Under the pieces are notes generated by a model that made no database searches, was not told where the DNA came from, and saw nothing but the letters and a program-made list of their open reading frames with translations. Shown piece by piece: positions 1 to 9,020 of a stretch of 64,000 nucleotides of DNA. The stretch's first letter is position 1; every line of letters begins with the position of its first letter. The position numbers were made by a program, and so were the translations under genes. Source of the stretch: Palaemon carinicauda (Eukaryota; Arthropoda; Malacostraca; Decapoda; Palaemonidae); the NCBI RefSeq assembly GCF_036898095.1, contig NC_090757.1, forward strand, positions 68,072,965 through 68,136,964, read 5' to 3'.

Positions 1-122
1 ATACGACTCATTTCGCAATTATAACCTTTTGATGTAAGGGAGAATTGCGTGCTTCAGGTAGAAATCAGTTTTTATTCATGCCTAATGTGAAATTATTGAA
101 AAATACGATATCAGTGAAGTAA

Positions 123-1728
123 GTGCAAAAAACAGAAAATCGTAGTGATAAAGTGATAAGTGCGCAAAGTGTATTTAGTGTTGCGACCGAGGGTTCGTCT
201 GTTCGTGCTTGTCGCTCCCCTAGTCTGAGACCTCTTTCAGGCTCCCCTGCACCAGGGAGAAGTAATGTCGTAGGACTTAAGGGGACGAGAGGCTTTAACC
301 AACGTACAGACGTTCCCTCTTTGGTATGGGACGTTTCTCGTCAAGATCGCCCTTACCATAAGACGGGTGAGACTGTGTTCTCCTCGTCATCCGAAGACTT
401 TTCGCAAAAGAAACCTTGGCGCAAGGTTTCTAGACCCTTGAAGCGAAAGTTAGTCCCTTCAGGACAGGTCCAGCGTCCTGGCTGTGGCCATTGGGACAGC
501 TCTGACCCTTTGCAGTCGTCGGAAGACTGTTTCGCCGATTAAACGTAAGCGTAACACGGGCTCCGAGAGTCTCAGTAAAGGCAATGTTTTGCCGACACAG
601 ACGTTACCATCATCTCGGCCCGTCCCGACTCCCGTTGATCCTAAATGGGTTGTCCTGCAGGATATGCAGACTAAGCTTGCCTCCCTTATGGAGGAGTATA
701 CCGTTGAGCAGGTTCACGATGATCCTCGCCGTTACGCTGATCGAGACTCTGGCCGTCAGCCGCCCAAACGAGCTTTTACTCGTCCTTTTGACGTTATGAA
801 ACGTGATGTCGGTAGTTTGTCACGTCAGTCACGTGACTTGGATCCTCACTCGCTGCAGTCCCGTGTTGACTTTCAGCCACTGCCGCAGCCTCGTGTTGAC
901 GTTCAGCCGCTGCCGCAGTCTCGTGTTGACGTTCAGGACGTTCGCCAACCAGCTCAGTTGCCTTGTTTTGACGTTGAGCGTCAAGCACCGCAGTCAAGGG
1001 TTGTTTTGACTGCTCAGTCTAGGCAGTCAAGGCAGTCTCGACTTGACTTCGAGCGTCCATCAACTCCTGTTGTTGTTGCTGGTCAGTCCTTTCAGCAGTG
1101 ACATGACGTCGCTTCCTTGACTGCTACTGCTGCTCCTTTGCGTGTGGACTTTGCCTGTCAAGCATTGCCACCGCGGCAGGTCTCTCCTTTTCATGAGACT
1201 CGGCAATTGTCGGACGAGGTTCCTTCAGATGAGGAAGTTGCTGATCCCCCTCCTACTGATATTCCTTTGGGGACTTTGTCAGACGGAGAGGAGCCTAAAG
1301 CTGCTCAGCCCTCTATGGACTTTAAAAAAATCATGCTGATTTTTAAGGATCTTTGTCCGGACCATTTTGTAACTGCTACTCCTCGTTCGCCTTCGTCAGA
1401 GTTTACGCTAGGCCTAGCTACTTCGAAGCCGTTGTTTTCTAAGCTAGTGCTCTCTCGCTCTTCTAAGAGAGCTTTACATTTGCTATGCGACTGGTTGATC
1501 ACCAGGAGGAGTTTGGGGGAGACAGCCTTTGCTTTCCCTCCTTTTAAACTGGCTTATAGAGTGAGCGTCTGGTATGACACGGGAGAAGTTCTCGGCTTGG
1601 GAGTTCCTGCCTCTGCCCAGGGAGACTTCTCAAGCCTCATAGACTCTCCCCGTCGCCTGGCCATGAGACGCTCCAAGATTTTATGGTCGGCTTCAGAGCT
1701 AGACCATCTCCTGTTAGGAGTTTTTTGA
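123..1728 (+). pseudogene. gag-like ORF of DIRS copy A, broken
   Basis: Three open segments cover this stretch: 123-542, 484-1101 and 1117-1728. The last two share a frame and are separated by a TGA at 1099-1101; the first joins them only through a frameshift near 490-540. The product is Ser/Arg/Pro-rich, with a basic patch near 430-560 and a short 10-residue repeat around 856-936. Positions 1315-1725 encode a more globular stretch with a Phe-Pro-Pro-Phe motif. I assign gag by position upstream of RT; no capsid or zinc-knuckle signature is visible. It ends in a TGA at 1726 just before the RT remnant. Confidence 0.5.
856..936 (+). repeat. 30-bp coding minisatellite, 2.7 copies
   Basis: Units begin at 856, 886 and 916 (the last partial). 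Each encodes a variant of the decapeptide QSRVDVQPLP in the gag-like frame. The period is a multiple of three, so it expanded without breaking the reading frame. Confidence 0.8.
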
Positions 1729-1766
1729 GCGTTTGAAGTTTTGCTGTACAATTATGTCATGCATGA

Positions 1767-1872
1767 ACAAGGCTATCAGGGATGGCTCCAATGATCTGAC
1801 AGCCACGTTCTCTGCAGGAACAAGGCTATCAGGGATGGTTCCAATGATCTGGCAGCCACGTTCACTGCAGGA
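1767..1872 (+). repeat. 53-bp tandem duplication in copy A
   Basis: Copies at 1767-1819 and 1820-1872 differ at only a few positions. The length is not a multiple of three, so the duplication shifts the frame at the start of the RT region and contributes to inactivation. Confidence 0.85.
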
Positions 1873-1879
1873 GTACTTA

Positions 1880-2420
1880 AGATGTAAGTGCGCTCAATGT
1901 GTTCATTGTCAAGACAAACTTCACGATGAAGACTACCAAATCTGTCTTGGCAGCAGTAAGGGAAGGCGACTGGATGGTCTCTCTCGACCTTTAGGATGCA
2001 TACTTCCACATCCCGATTCATCCAAACTTTCAACAACATCTGAGGTTTGTGGACGGGAAAGTAATGTACCAATGTCGAGCACTGTACTTCGACCTCATTC
2101 CTGCTCCTCTTGTTTTTACAAGGCCCTTGCAAAATGTAGCAAGCTTTCTACATTTTTTGAGGATTCAGAGCCTCCCTTTATTTTGACGACTGGCTAATCA
2201 GGGCGTCGTCATTATATCACTGTCTGGAGAGCCTCTAGTGGACATTAGACCTAACCAAGGAACTAGGTCTCATAGTGAACGTAGAGAAGTCGTAACTTAC
2301 AGTACCCCATCCCATACTATTCTTTATTTGGGAATGGAGATACAGTGTCTGATTTTCGGCCCTTTTCGTCTCCCGCAAGAATGGAACAAGCTCTGTTAAA
2401 AGTCCTTCACTTGCAAGAGA
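1880..2420 (+). pseudogene. reverse transcriptase remnant of DIRS copy A
   Basis: Around 1955-2130 the translation, with interruptions, gives SLDL, a stop, then DAYFHIPIHP, followed by LRF and a later FTRP block. These align with the RT of copy B (TLDLKDAYFQIPIHP). Stops and frame changes occur throughout, and the YxDD box survives only as a degraded FDDWL near 2180-2195. It cannot make an active enzyme. Dense lesions here, beside an open YR frame downstream, suggest an old copy. Confidence 0.75.
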
Positions 2421-2810
2421 AAAACAGTTGCTCTGTAAGAGTTTGAACTAGCCTCGTGGGAACTCTTTCTTCGCTGGAGTAGTTTATCTCTCTGGGGAGA
2501 CTCAACCTATGCCCTCTCCAATTTCACCTAAACCATTGGAACAAGGAGAAGGGCTTAGAGAGTATCTCTTTCCCAATCTCCAACTCAGTCTAGACATGTC
2601 TGACTTGGTGGGACAGCAACATCAGACTTCGAGAAGGTTTTTCTCTTGCGATCAAGAACCCAAACCATGTGTTGTTTTCAGATGCATCGGATTTGGGTTA
2701 GGGAGCTCCACTGGACAGTCTGGAATGCTCGGGTCTTTGATCCACGGATCAGAAGGAACTCCATTTAAGGCAAGTAACATCTCTCTTTTGGCGAGATTTG
2801 TGCAAGGAAA
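2421..2810 (+). pseudogene. RNase H N-terminal remnant, copy A
   Basis: This stretch links the RT remnant to the open RNase H tail. Near 2670-2690 a frame reads VVFSDASDLG, matching the first catalytic Asp block of the copy B RNase H (LFSDASKEGWG). The flanking sequence is frame-shifted and carries stops. Nothing else coding is recognisable here. Confidence 0.5.
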
Positions 2811-3335
2811 ATGAATGTCTTGGCGGACGGCCTCAGCAGAAGAGGACAAGTCATCTCCATGGAGTGGACGTTGCATAAGACTGTGTGCGAGAAGCTATGG
2901 ATGACATGGGGTCAACCCACCATAGATCTTTTTGCGACTTCTCTGACAAAGAGGCTCTCGACTTACTGCTTTCCAGTTCCAGATCCAGAGGCAGCCCACA
3001 TAGACGCTTTCCTGCTGGACTGGTCTCACCTGGACGTTTATGCCTTTCCACCTTTCAAGATCCTAAACAAGGTGCTGCAGAAGTTCACTTCTCACGAAGG
3101 GACCAGGTTGACATTGGTTGCTCCACTCTGGCCCGCGAGAGAGTGGTTCACAGAGGTACTTCAATGGCTGGTAGACGTTCCAAGGAGTCTACCTTTAAGG
3201 ATGGATCTCTTACGGCAGCCCCACGTAAGGAGTCTTCATCAAAGCCTCCCCGCGCTTCATCTGACTGCCTTCAGACTATCGAAAGACTCTCAAGAGCTCG
3301 AGGATTCTCGAAGGAGGCAGCCAGAGCGATTGTGA
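2811..3335 (+). pseudogene. RNase H C-terminal part and tail of the RT ORF, copy A
   Basis: A 174-codon open frame starts with NVLADGLSRRGQ, the RNase H C-terminal block (copy B has NVLADSLSRATQ). It continues through TIDLFAT, YCFPVPDPEA and DVYAFPPFKI, all conserved with the same region of copies B, C and D. Its last 450 bases are overlapped by the YR frame, which lies in the -1 frame. It is classed as a pseudogene because the upstream RNase H and RT are destroyed; the segment itself shows no lesion. Confidence 0.75.
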
Positions 3336-4258
3336 GAGCTAGGAGAGCATCTACCATCAAGGTCTACCAGTTGAAGTGGGAAGTCTTTAGAGACTGGTGC
3401 AAGTCATCATCCATTTCCTCTTCCAGTACCTCTGTAGCCCAAATTGCAGACTTTCTCCTGCATCTGAGAAATGTTCGCTCCCTCTCTGCTCCCACTATTA
3501 AGGGCTACAGGAGCATGTTGGCTTCTGTGTTCAGACATAGAGGCTTAGATCTGTCCAATAATAAAGATCTCCAAGATCTCCTTAGGTCCTTCGAGACCTC
3601 TAAGGAGCGTCGTATGGCAACTCCTGGATGGAACTTAGACGTGGTCCTGAGGTTCCTAATGTCCGACAGGTTTGAGCCATTACATTCAGCCTCCCTGAAG
3701 GATCTCACCCTCAAGACGCTTTTCTTAGTGTGCTTGGCTTCGGCTAAAAGGGTCAGTGAGATCCATGCCTTTAGTAAAAACATCGGCTTTTCTACAGATA
3801 AAGCCACATGTTCGCTTCAGCTTGGTTTCTTGGCCAAAAATGAACTGCCTTCTCGTCCTTGGCCTAAATCTTTTGATATACCTTGCCTATCAGAGATCGT
3901 AGGCAACGAGCTTGAAAGAGTACTCTGCCCAGTTAGAGATCTTAAGTTTTATTTAGCTCGTACCAGATCCTTACGAGGTGGATCTGAGGCCTTATGGTGC
4001 TCAGTTAAGAAGCCCTCATTGCCTATGTCTAAAAATGCTTTATCGTATTTTATTAGATTTTTAATCCGAGATGCTCATTCTCACTTAAGTGAAAAAGATC
4101 GTTGTTTGCTTAAGGTCAAGACGCACGAAGTAAGAGCGATAGCAACTTCCGTGGCCTTTAAGCAAAACAGATCTCTGCGAAGTATTATGGACGCGACCTT
4201 TTGGAGGAGCAAGTCGGTGTTCGCTTCATTTTACTTAAAAGACGTCCAGACTCTTTAA
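2885..4258 (+). CDS. tyrosine recombinase of DIRS copy A (open frame, catalytic residues present)
   Basis: A 457-codon frame. Residues up to about 120 are overlap with the RNase H frame; recognisable YR similarity begins near residue 120 (about 3240). An N-terminal SAM-like DNA-binding domain (STIKVYQLKW, IADFLLHLR, GYRSMLASV) is followed by the catalytic domain. Arg289 lies in ASAKRVSE, His414 and Arg417 in THEVRAIA, Trp440 at the usual His/Trp position, and Tyr450 in ASFYLKDV. This is the full R-H-R-W-Y set of lambda-integrase-type recombinases. In DIRS elements the enzyme inserts a circular DNA intermediate. The Met at 2885 is only the first in frame; the real start may be later. The element is otherwise dead. 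Confidence 0.85.
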   Translation: MREAMDDMGSTHHRSFCDFSDKEALDLLLSSSRSRGSPHRRFPAGLVSPGRLCLSTFQDPKQGAAEVHFSRRDQVDIGCSTLARERVVHRGTSMAGRRSKESTFKDGSLTAAPRKESSSKPPRASSDCLQTIERLSRARGFSKEAARAIVRARRASTIKVYQLKWEVFRDWCKSSSISSSSTSVAQIADFLLHLRNVRSLSAPTIKGYRSMLASVFRHRGLDLSNNKDLQDLLRSFETSKERRMATPGWNLDVVLRFLMSDRFEPLHSASLKDLTLKTLFLVCLASAKRVSEIHAFSKNIGFSTDKATCSLQLGFLAKNELPSRPWPKSFDIPCLSEIVGNELERVLCPVRDLKFYLARTRSLRGGSEALWCSVKKPSLPMSKNALSYFIRFLIRDAHSHLSEKDRCLLKVKTHEVRAIATSVAFKQNRSLRSIMDATFWRSKSVFASFYLKDVQTL

Positions 4259-4727
4259 GAGGACTGCTACACACTGGGTCCATTCGTTGCAGCGAGTGCA
4301 GTAGTGGGTGAGGGTTCTACTACTACATTCCCTTAATTCCAATATCCTTTTAATCTTCTCTTGAAATGTTTTTAATCTTGTTTTGGGTTGTACGGAAGGC
4401 TGAGAAGCCTTTCGCATCCTTTTTGATTTGGCGGGTGGTCAAATGTCGTTTCTTGAGAGCGCCCAGATTAAGGGTTTTGATGAGGTCCTGTTGTATGGGT
4501 GGTCGCCCTGGATACAACAGCTCCTGGGAGTCTTTCAGCATCCTGAGAGGATGGCTGGGCTTCGTGAGGAAAGCGGACTAATAAGGCAGAGTAATCGTCA
4601 GAGTCAGCTTCCTTACCAGGTACCTATATTTATTTGGGTTTTGTTATGATATAACTGTCAAAAACTCTAAGCATATACGCCTTTATTGTATTAATACTGG
4701 TCTCTACCCACCACCATGAGTGTGAAT
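4259..4727 (+). other. 3' noncoding region of DIRS copy A
   Basis: Lies between the YR stop and the inverted-repeat terminus. Short open frames here (for example 4366-4581) have no recognisable similarity and are not supported as genes. The position equals the 3' untranslated region of copies B, C and D, but the sequence is not shared with them. Confidence 0.6.
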
Positions 4728-5058
4728 CAGCTATTATATATTCACCGGCTAAGTTTAATATTTAAAAATGATATTTTGATTATAAAATAAATTTTTGAAT
4801 ATACTTACCCGGTGAATATATAAATTAAAGGCCCTCCCTTCCTCCCCGATAGAGACCTAGGGGACTGAGAAGAACTGGAGCTGTTTACAAGTATATGCGG
4901 TATCTGGCCGATAGTCGGCGCTGGTGGGCACACCCGCAACCTTCATGGCGATCGCTCGCGAGTTTTTGGAATCTGTCGAGCCGTCGGAGACGTCAGCTAT
5001 TATATATTCACCGGGTAAGTATATTCAAAAATTTATTTTATAATCAAAATATCATTTT
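4728..5058 (+). repeat. ICR and right ITR of DIRS copy A
   Basis: Positions 4765-4818 are the reverse complement of 5002-5058 with few mismatches (AATGATATTTTGATTATAAA against its complement). The motif TATATATTCACCGG also occurs in direct orientation near 4732 and 4999. This matches the DIRS plan: an internal complementary region followed by the outer right ITR. The first part of the ICR (4728-4764) should pair with the left ITR, which lies outside the window. Confidence 0.75.
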
Positions 5059-5571
5059 TATTATGTTTTGTTAGAGTGTGAAGCTCACCATGGCCAATTG
5101 CCAAGCGTAACATTACTAATGTTAGCCTGCACAGTTCAACATTACCGCTTGCCAGTACATACGAGCTTGATGTTTTATTTTCATGCGAGCGAAGCGAGCT
5201 AATGGCGAAATAAGAACCATTATATCTAATGTTATCGTAACAGTACTAATGTTACCGTAGCGTGAGTTTAGTGATATAACAAAGGACATTATATTGGGTT
5301 TGTGACCTGGGAACTTCAATGTTAGGTTAGGTTGGTTTGTTAGGTTCTGTACCCTTTTTCTACTTTTTTATATATTGTGTAAATGGTATAAGGAAAAATT
5401 CTTTAAAATACACACGATAATAATAGCGTATCATTGCCCCACGTTGGTATTTCTGTGTATCACCGTAACGTTGATAACGTTTTCTACCGTTGGTAACGTT
5501 GCTAATGTTACTGTTCGCAGTACATACGTGAGTTAAGTGACACTGAATTTGAACAAGTCATTATATTTAAG
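5059..5571. other. AT-rich spacer with repeated GTTAC/GTAAC motifs
   Basis: No coding similarity. The stretch holds many short, mutually inverted TAATGTTA, GTAACATT and GTAACGTT motifs, plus CAGTACATACG at about 5511 with a near copy (CCAGTACATACG) near 5152. Two TTAGG-like units occur near 5321. It may be a decayed nonautonomous element, but no clear ends were found. Confidence 0.45.
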
Positions 5572-5755
5572 TTTGTTCCGTAACCGAAATACAAACCACG
5601 CTATTTACATAGGGTATTACTTTTGGCGTAGCTGAAATGATGAGCCATTAGATTTTTAACGAGGGTTAACTACCCCCGCGCTAGTTAGCAGGGGGTAGGG
5701 AAGGGATAGCTTGCTACCCCTCCCCCCCCCCCCCCACACACTGGTGAGTTGCCCC
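5572..5755 (+). repeat. left ITR of DIRS copy B
   Basis: Starts at TTTGTTCCGTAACC. The outer 39 bases pair perfectly with the ICR (13250-13288). The inner part includes CGCTAGTTAGC, a C-rich run and CACTGGTGAGTTG, which pairs with the small surviving part of the right ITR (13400-13421). The same left ITR is found at 15927 and 23340. Confidence 0.85.
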
Positions 5756-6899
5756 ACTTCACTTTTGGCTCGGACGAAGTACAGACGTTTCTGTCTTTGT
5801 CCTCGTTATTGACAGCCTTAATTCTTTTTATTTTTTTTGCTTTTTCTAGTTCTGTGTGTTTGGAAGTTGGCCTCGACTGTTTTCATCGCTATGCGCAAGT
5901 GCCCTGGACTCGCTGGCCGCCCTTGTGGGACCTTCATGTCAGCGGAGGACACTGGTCCTCACACCCTTTGCTCGCAGTGCCGAGGTCAACGGTGTGAGAG
6001 AGAGAATACTTGCAGTGAGTGTAGGGAGTGGTCTGCCTCCCAGTGGGAGAAGTTCGGCCGTCGGCGTAAGAAGAAGTCCAAGAGAGACCGTTCTCCTTCA
6101 GGGGTAGCCTTGAAGAAGGAAGGCTCTAAGGACTCCTCTTCCGCCGCCCGAACCTCCTCAGAAGCTCCCACTCGATCGGTCTCTCGTGAGAGACCGTCGA
6201 GTGGTAGCGCAAGCCCTAGTGGTGTTTCCCGACCTCGGGGTGCGGGAGAGGGCGTTGACTCCCTTAGCGTGGCAGCTCCCTCTTCTCCTCCGGAGGAGGA
6301 TATTATGGATTTTAATGAATATGACCAAACTATCTCTAATAATGATTTGTTCCAGCTTTGGGCCTCCTTGGGGCTTAAGGGCTCGCCCTCCAAGGAAGCC
6401 CTGTTTGACCTGATCCAGCTGGGGGCTGCGGTCAAACAGTCGCTGGTAATACCTGAGGTACTCCCTTCGGATATTGTCGACACTGTCTTGGCAGGGCCTT
6501 CCGACGGGTCTGGTCAAACCCTTGATGCTGCGCCTGTTGCGGACGTTGCTGAAGGCTCTCCTCCCCCCTCCGAACATCTTTCGAGGGGGGAGGGGAGTCC
6601 CACGGTCTCTCCTGCGGGCGGGTCTACCCCTCGGGGGATCGCGCTGACAGAGACTCCTCTTCGGAGGACTGATGACTTGGACGCCCTTCCTCGAGGTCGA
6701 ATTCGCTGTAATGCCCGTCGGCCTCTCCGCAGCAGAGGACTTCCTTCTCCCTATAAGGGAGTTAGAAGGCGCCTCTTCGGATCTTCCTCACCTGCTCCTT
6801 CCCCTGAGGAGGAGCCTCACCGTCAGAAGCAGACCATCGCAGTATCGTCCCTTGACCTCTCCGCAGATCGTTTGCGATCTCCTTCGCCTGCCAGACCTT

Positions 6900-8130
6900 C
6901 TGACTTGCCTTCTCCGTTCCTGGCTGCAGATGCGCTTTGGGCGCCTTCTCACCCTGTCATCCGACAGGCACCGATCCCTTCGGGGAAAAGGGACTCTACC
7001 CACGGCGTGGGTAATTCCCTTGCGCGTCAGGGAACGCGCCCAACTGCACGTTCGCGTGCAGTAGCGCACAAGCGCTCTCTAGAGTTACAGTCTTCGTACT
7101 CAACTCGCCAGCGCTCTCATGCTCCCCGGCGATCACCTGCTCGGCAGCGCTTTCCTTCTCGCAGGTCTCCTGTGATTCAGCAGCGCCCTCATGTTCCTGA
7201 TGTGCGCAAGGCGCACCTTCGTTCTCCTGAGCGCCCTCGTTCTCCTGTGCGCAGCTGCGCTACTACGCAGCCTGTTCCTGATGCGCAGCTGCGCTACTAC
7301 GCAGCCTGTTCCTGATGCGCGCCCAGTGCGCCAACGATCGCCACCGTGTCCACGATCGCCAGATCTGGACTTAGGCAAGGGTTCCATCCCGTCGCCTCTG
7401 CGCGCCCTTCTGCTCCTGCGCAACAGCGCACGCGCTCTCCGGTGCGCCCATCTAGAGCTCCTGTACACGAGTGTTCGCCTGCGCGTTCATCTCCTTCCAT
7501 CTCTTCGGATGCGTACTGTAACCTTACTACGCGCCAACGATCTCCTGCGCGCCCACGCGATAATTCGCCTGTGCGCAAACGCTCTCCTGAGCGCCAACGC
7601 CCTCTTCAGGCTGATCGCCCCAGATCTCCGACTCGCCCGCGCGATAAATAACCTGTGCGCAGTCGTTCGCCTGTCCGTGGTACGCGCCGTTGTTCTCTGT
7701 TGTGTTTTCAGGAGTCCACGCGACATCGCTCGCCAACGCGCCAGCACTCGCCAACGCGCCAGCGCTCTCCGCCTGGCAAACGCTTGCCAAGTCGCTCGCG
7801 ACATTACTCTCCTGAACATCGTCGTTCTCCTACGCGCCGCTAGCTGTCGCCATGTTTTCAGCGCACCCCTTCACCTACGCGCCCACGTGCCCGCTCGCCA
7901 ACGCGTCCTTTCGCCTGCGCGCCCGCGCGCCCGCGCGCCCTCTCGCCAGCTCGCTCACGCGGCCACTCACCAGCGCGCCCTCTCGCCCCCGCGCGCATAT
8001 TCTTCTCCACGCGGCAACGCGCCCCCGCTTCGGAAATCGCCCGCGCGCTATCCCTCGAATGCTCTTTCGCGCGAGTGCCGCCGCGATCCCCATTCTCGCA
8101 GGCATTATCAGCGCGGCTAACTGATAGGGA
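6900..8130 (+). repeat. GC-rich low-complexity Arg-rich coding repeat
   Basis: Degenerate short repeats built from CGCTCTCCTGCGCGCC-like words. In the gag frame they encode RSPxRQRSPARP-type peptides, comparable to SR-rich RNA-binding tails. The same type of region is present at the equivalent place in copies C (17200-18550) and D (24560-25340), with little conservation of length. Confidence 0.7.
7252..7319 (+). repeat. 34-bp tandem duplication breaking gag
   Basis: The unit beginning CAGCTGCGCTACTACGCAGC occurs twice in direct succession with no mismatch. Since 34 is not a multiple of three, the second copy is read in another frame and ends in the stop at 7313-7315. The lack of divergence indicates a recent event. 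Confidence 0.85.
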
Positions 8131-8354
8131 CGCGGACTTCCAGATCTTCCTCTGGATCGCCACCGTGCAAGCGTAGGATTACCTACCAGGATCAGGACCA
8201 GGAAGGATCTACGGAGAGGTCAATGCAACATTATTTTTCTTCTTTTCAGGCAGGCCCCGTGGTGTCCACTCCGTAGGGTCAGGAGATCCCCTTCCCTCCA
8301 GCAGGGATAACTAACACTGCGTCAGTTACCCGTCAGCCTTGGTTCCGTCACATA

Positions 8355-9011
8355 ATGAACGCAGGGGTTCAGGCTGTGAAGCCTGCCCTCGTTGATTTGG
8401 GACTTAAACCAACGGCAGACTCATCCCCGCTGAAGAGAAGGAGAGGAGTGGACTTCTTGGTGACTTCTGCCCGGGAGAAGTTGGCTCCCAAGAGGTCTGT
8501 CAGGAAGGCTCCTTCCCCTTCGCGGTCGGTTTCTCCTTCTCCCGTGGACGAGGTTTTTCCGTCCTCGGGAGAGTCCAGCGAAGCAGTGGTGTCTCCCACG
8601 GCACCAATGGAAGGAACCCCTCCTCTTAGGAGAGAAACTTCTCGCGAGGAAGCTCCCTTCCGGACCTCTTTGCTGGAGTCCTGTATTCCTCCTAGGAGGG
8701 AGCCTAAGGACTCCAAAACGATTCCTAAATTGTCATCCAGGATCCATCCAGAGCCAACCAGACCCCGAGAGAACGTCCACGTGTCTCCCCAAGATGAGCC
8801 TTTGGGGACCGGAGACTTAGCTGCCAGTCCGCAAAGAGGAGACCAGTTTGAGTCAGAACACGCTTTCGGGCAGGTCCTAAGCCTAAGCTTGATGAGGCAA
8901 CTCAACAAGTTTAAGGACCCGGAGACTGCCCCTCGAGAGGGCAAGGACACGGTGCTAGACCAAGTCTACGGCACCCAGAAACCCCCTAAGACCAGCGCAG
9001 CTTTGCCTTAG
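8355..9011 (+). pseudogene. gag middle segment, copy B
   Basis: A 218-codon frame that in copy C is continuous with the gag C-terminal domain. It has a conserved SSPLKRRRG basic motif, an acidic/Ser-rich stretch, and a closing REGKDTVLDQVYGTQKP block conserved in C and D. It ends at a TAG (9009-9011) where copy C has a Trp codon. The downstream frame at 9021 is in phase, so this is one stop inside a gag-RT frame rather than a true boundary. Upstream similarity extends to about 8230 in the same frame, across a TAG near 8272. Confidence 0.7.
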
Positions 9012-9020
9012 TCCAAAGGG

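Larger units (their letters stand above)
1..5058 (+). mobile_element. DIRS-like retrotransposon copy A (decayed, 5' end outside window)
   Basis: Order on the plus strand is gag-like region, RT remnant, RNase H tail, tyrosine recombinase, then an inverted-repeat terminus. This is the order of DIRS1-type elements, which use a tyrosine recombinase instead of an integrase. The gag and terminal sequences are unlike copies B, C and D, so A belongs to a second family. The left ITR lies before the window or is lost. The right end is placed at about 5058, where the outer inverted repeat stops. Gag and RT are broken by stops and frameshifts; only the YR frame stays open. Confidence 0.8.
5837..8220 (+). 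pseudogene. gag N-terminal and Arg/Ser/Pro-rich region, copy B
   Basis: The frame opens at 5837, but the Met at 5891 (MRKCPGLAGRPCGTF) is a more likely start because copies C and D are conserved only from about there. The N-terminus has a Cys motif, LCSQCRGQRC to CSECREW (C-x2-C-x3-C-x5-C-x2-C), that looks like a small zinc-binding module. A basic patch follows, then SNNDLFQLWASLGL and GSPSKEALFDLI, conserved in copy C. From about 6900 the product is a long RSP/RQRSPxR low-complexity region. A 34-bp duplication at 7252-7319 leads to the stop at 7313-7315; further stops at 7649 and 7841 interrupt the same frame. Confidence 0.7.

Noticed and set aside
5317..5345. TTAGG-like telomeric repeat
   Set aside because: Only two full units; such short AACCT/AGGTT words are common in arthropod DNA.
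5986..6483. Long minus-strand frames inside DIRS gag and RT regions
   Set aside because: They mirror coding frames on the plus strand and match no family.
7191..8120. 309-codon frame in the copy B gag region as a separate gene
   Set aside because: The RSP-type peptide conserved among copies is in another frame; this one is open because of GC-rich low complexity.
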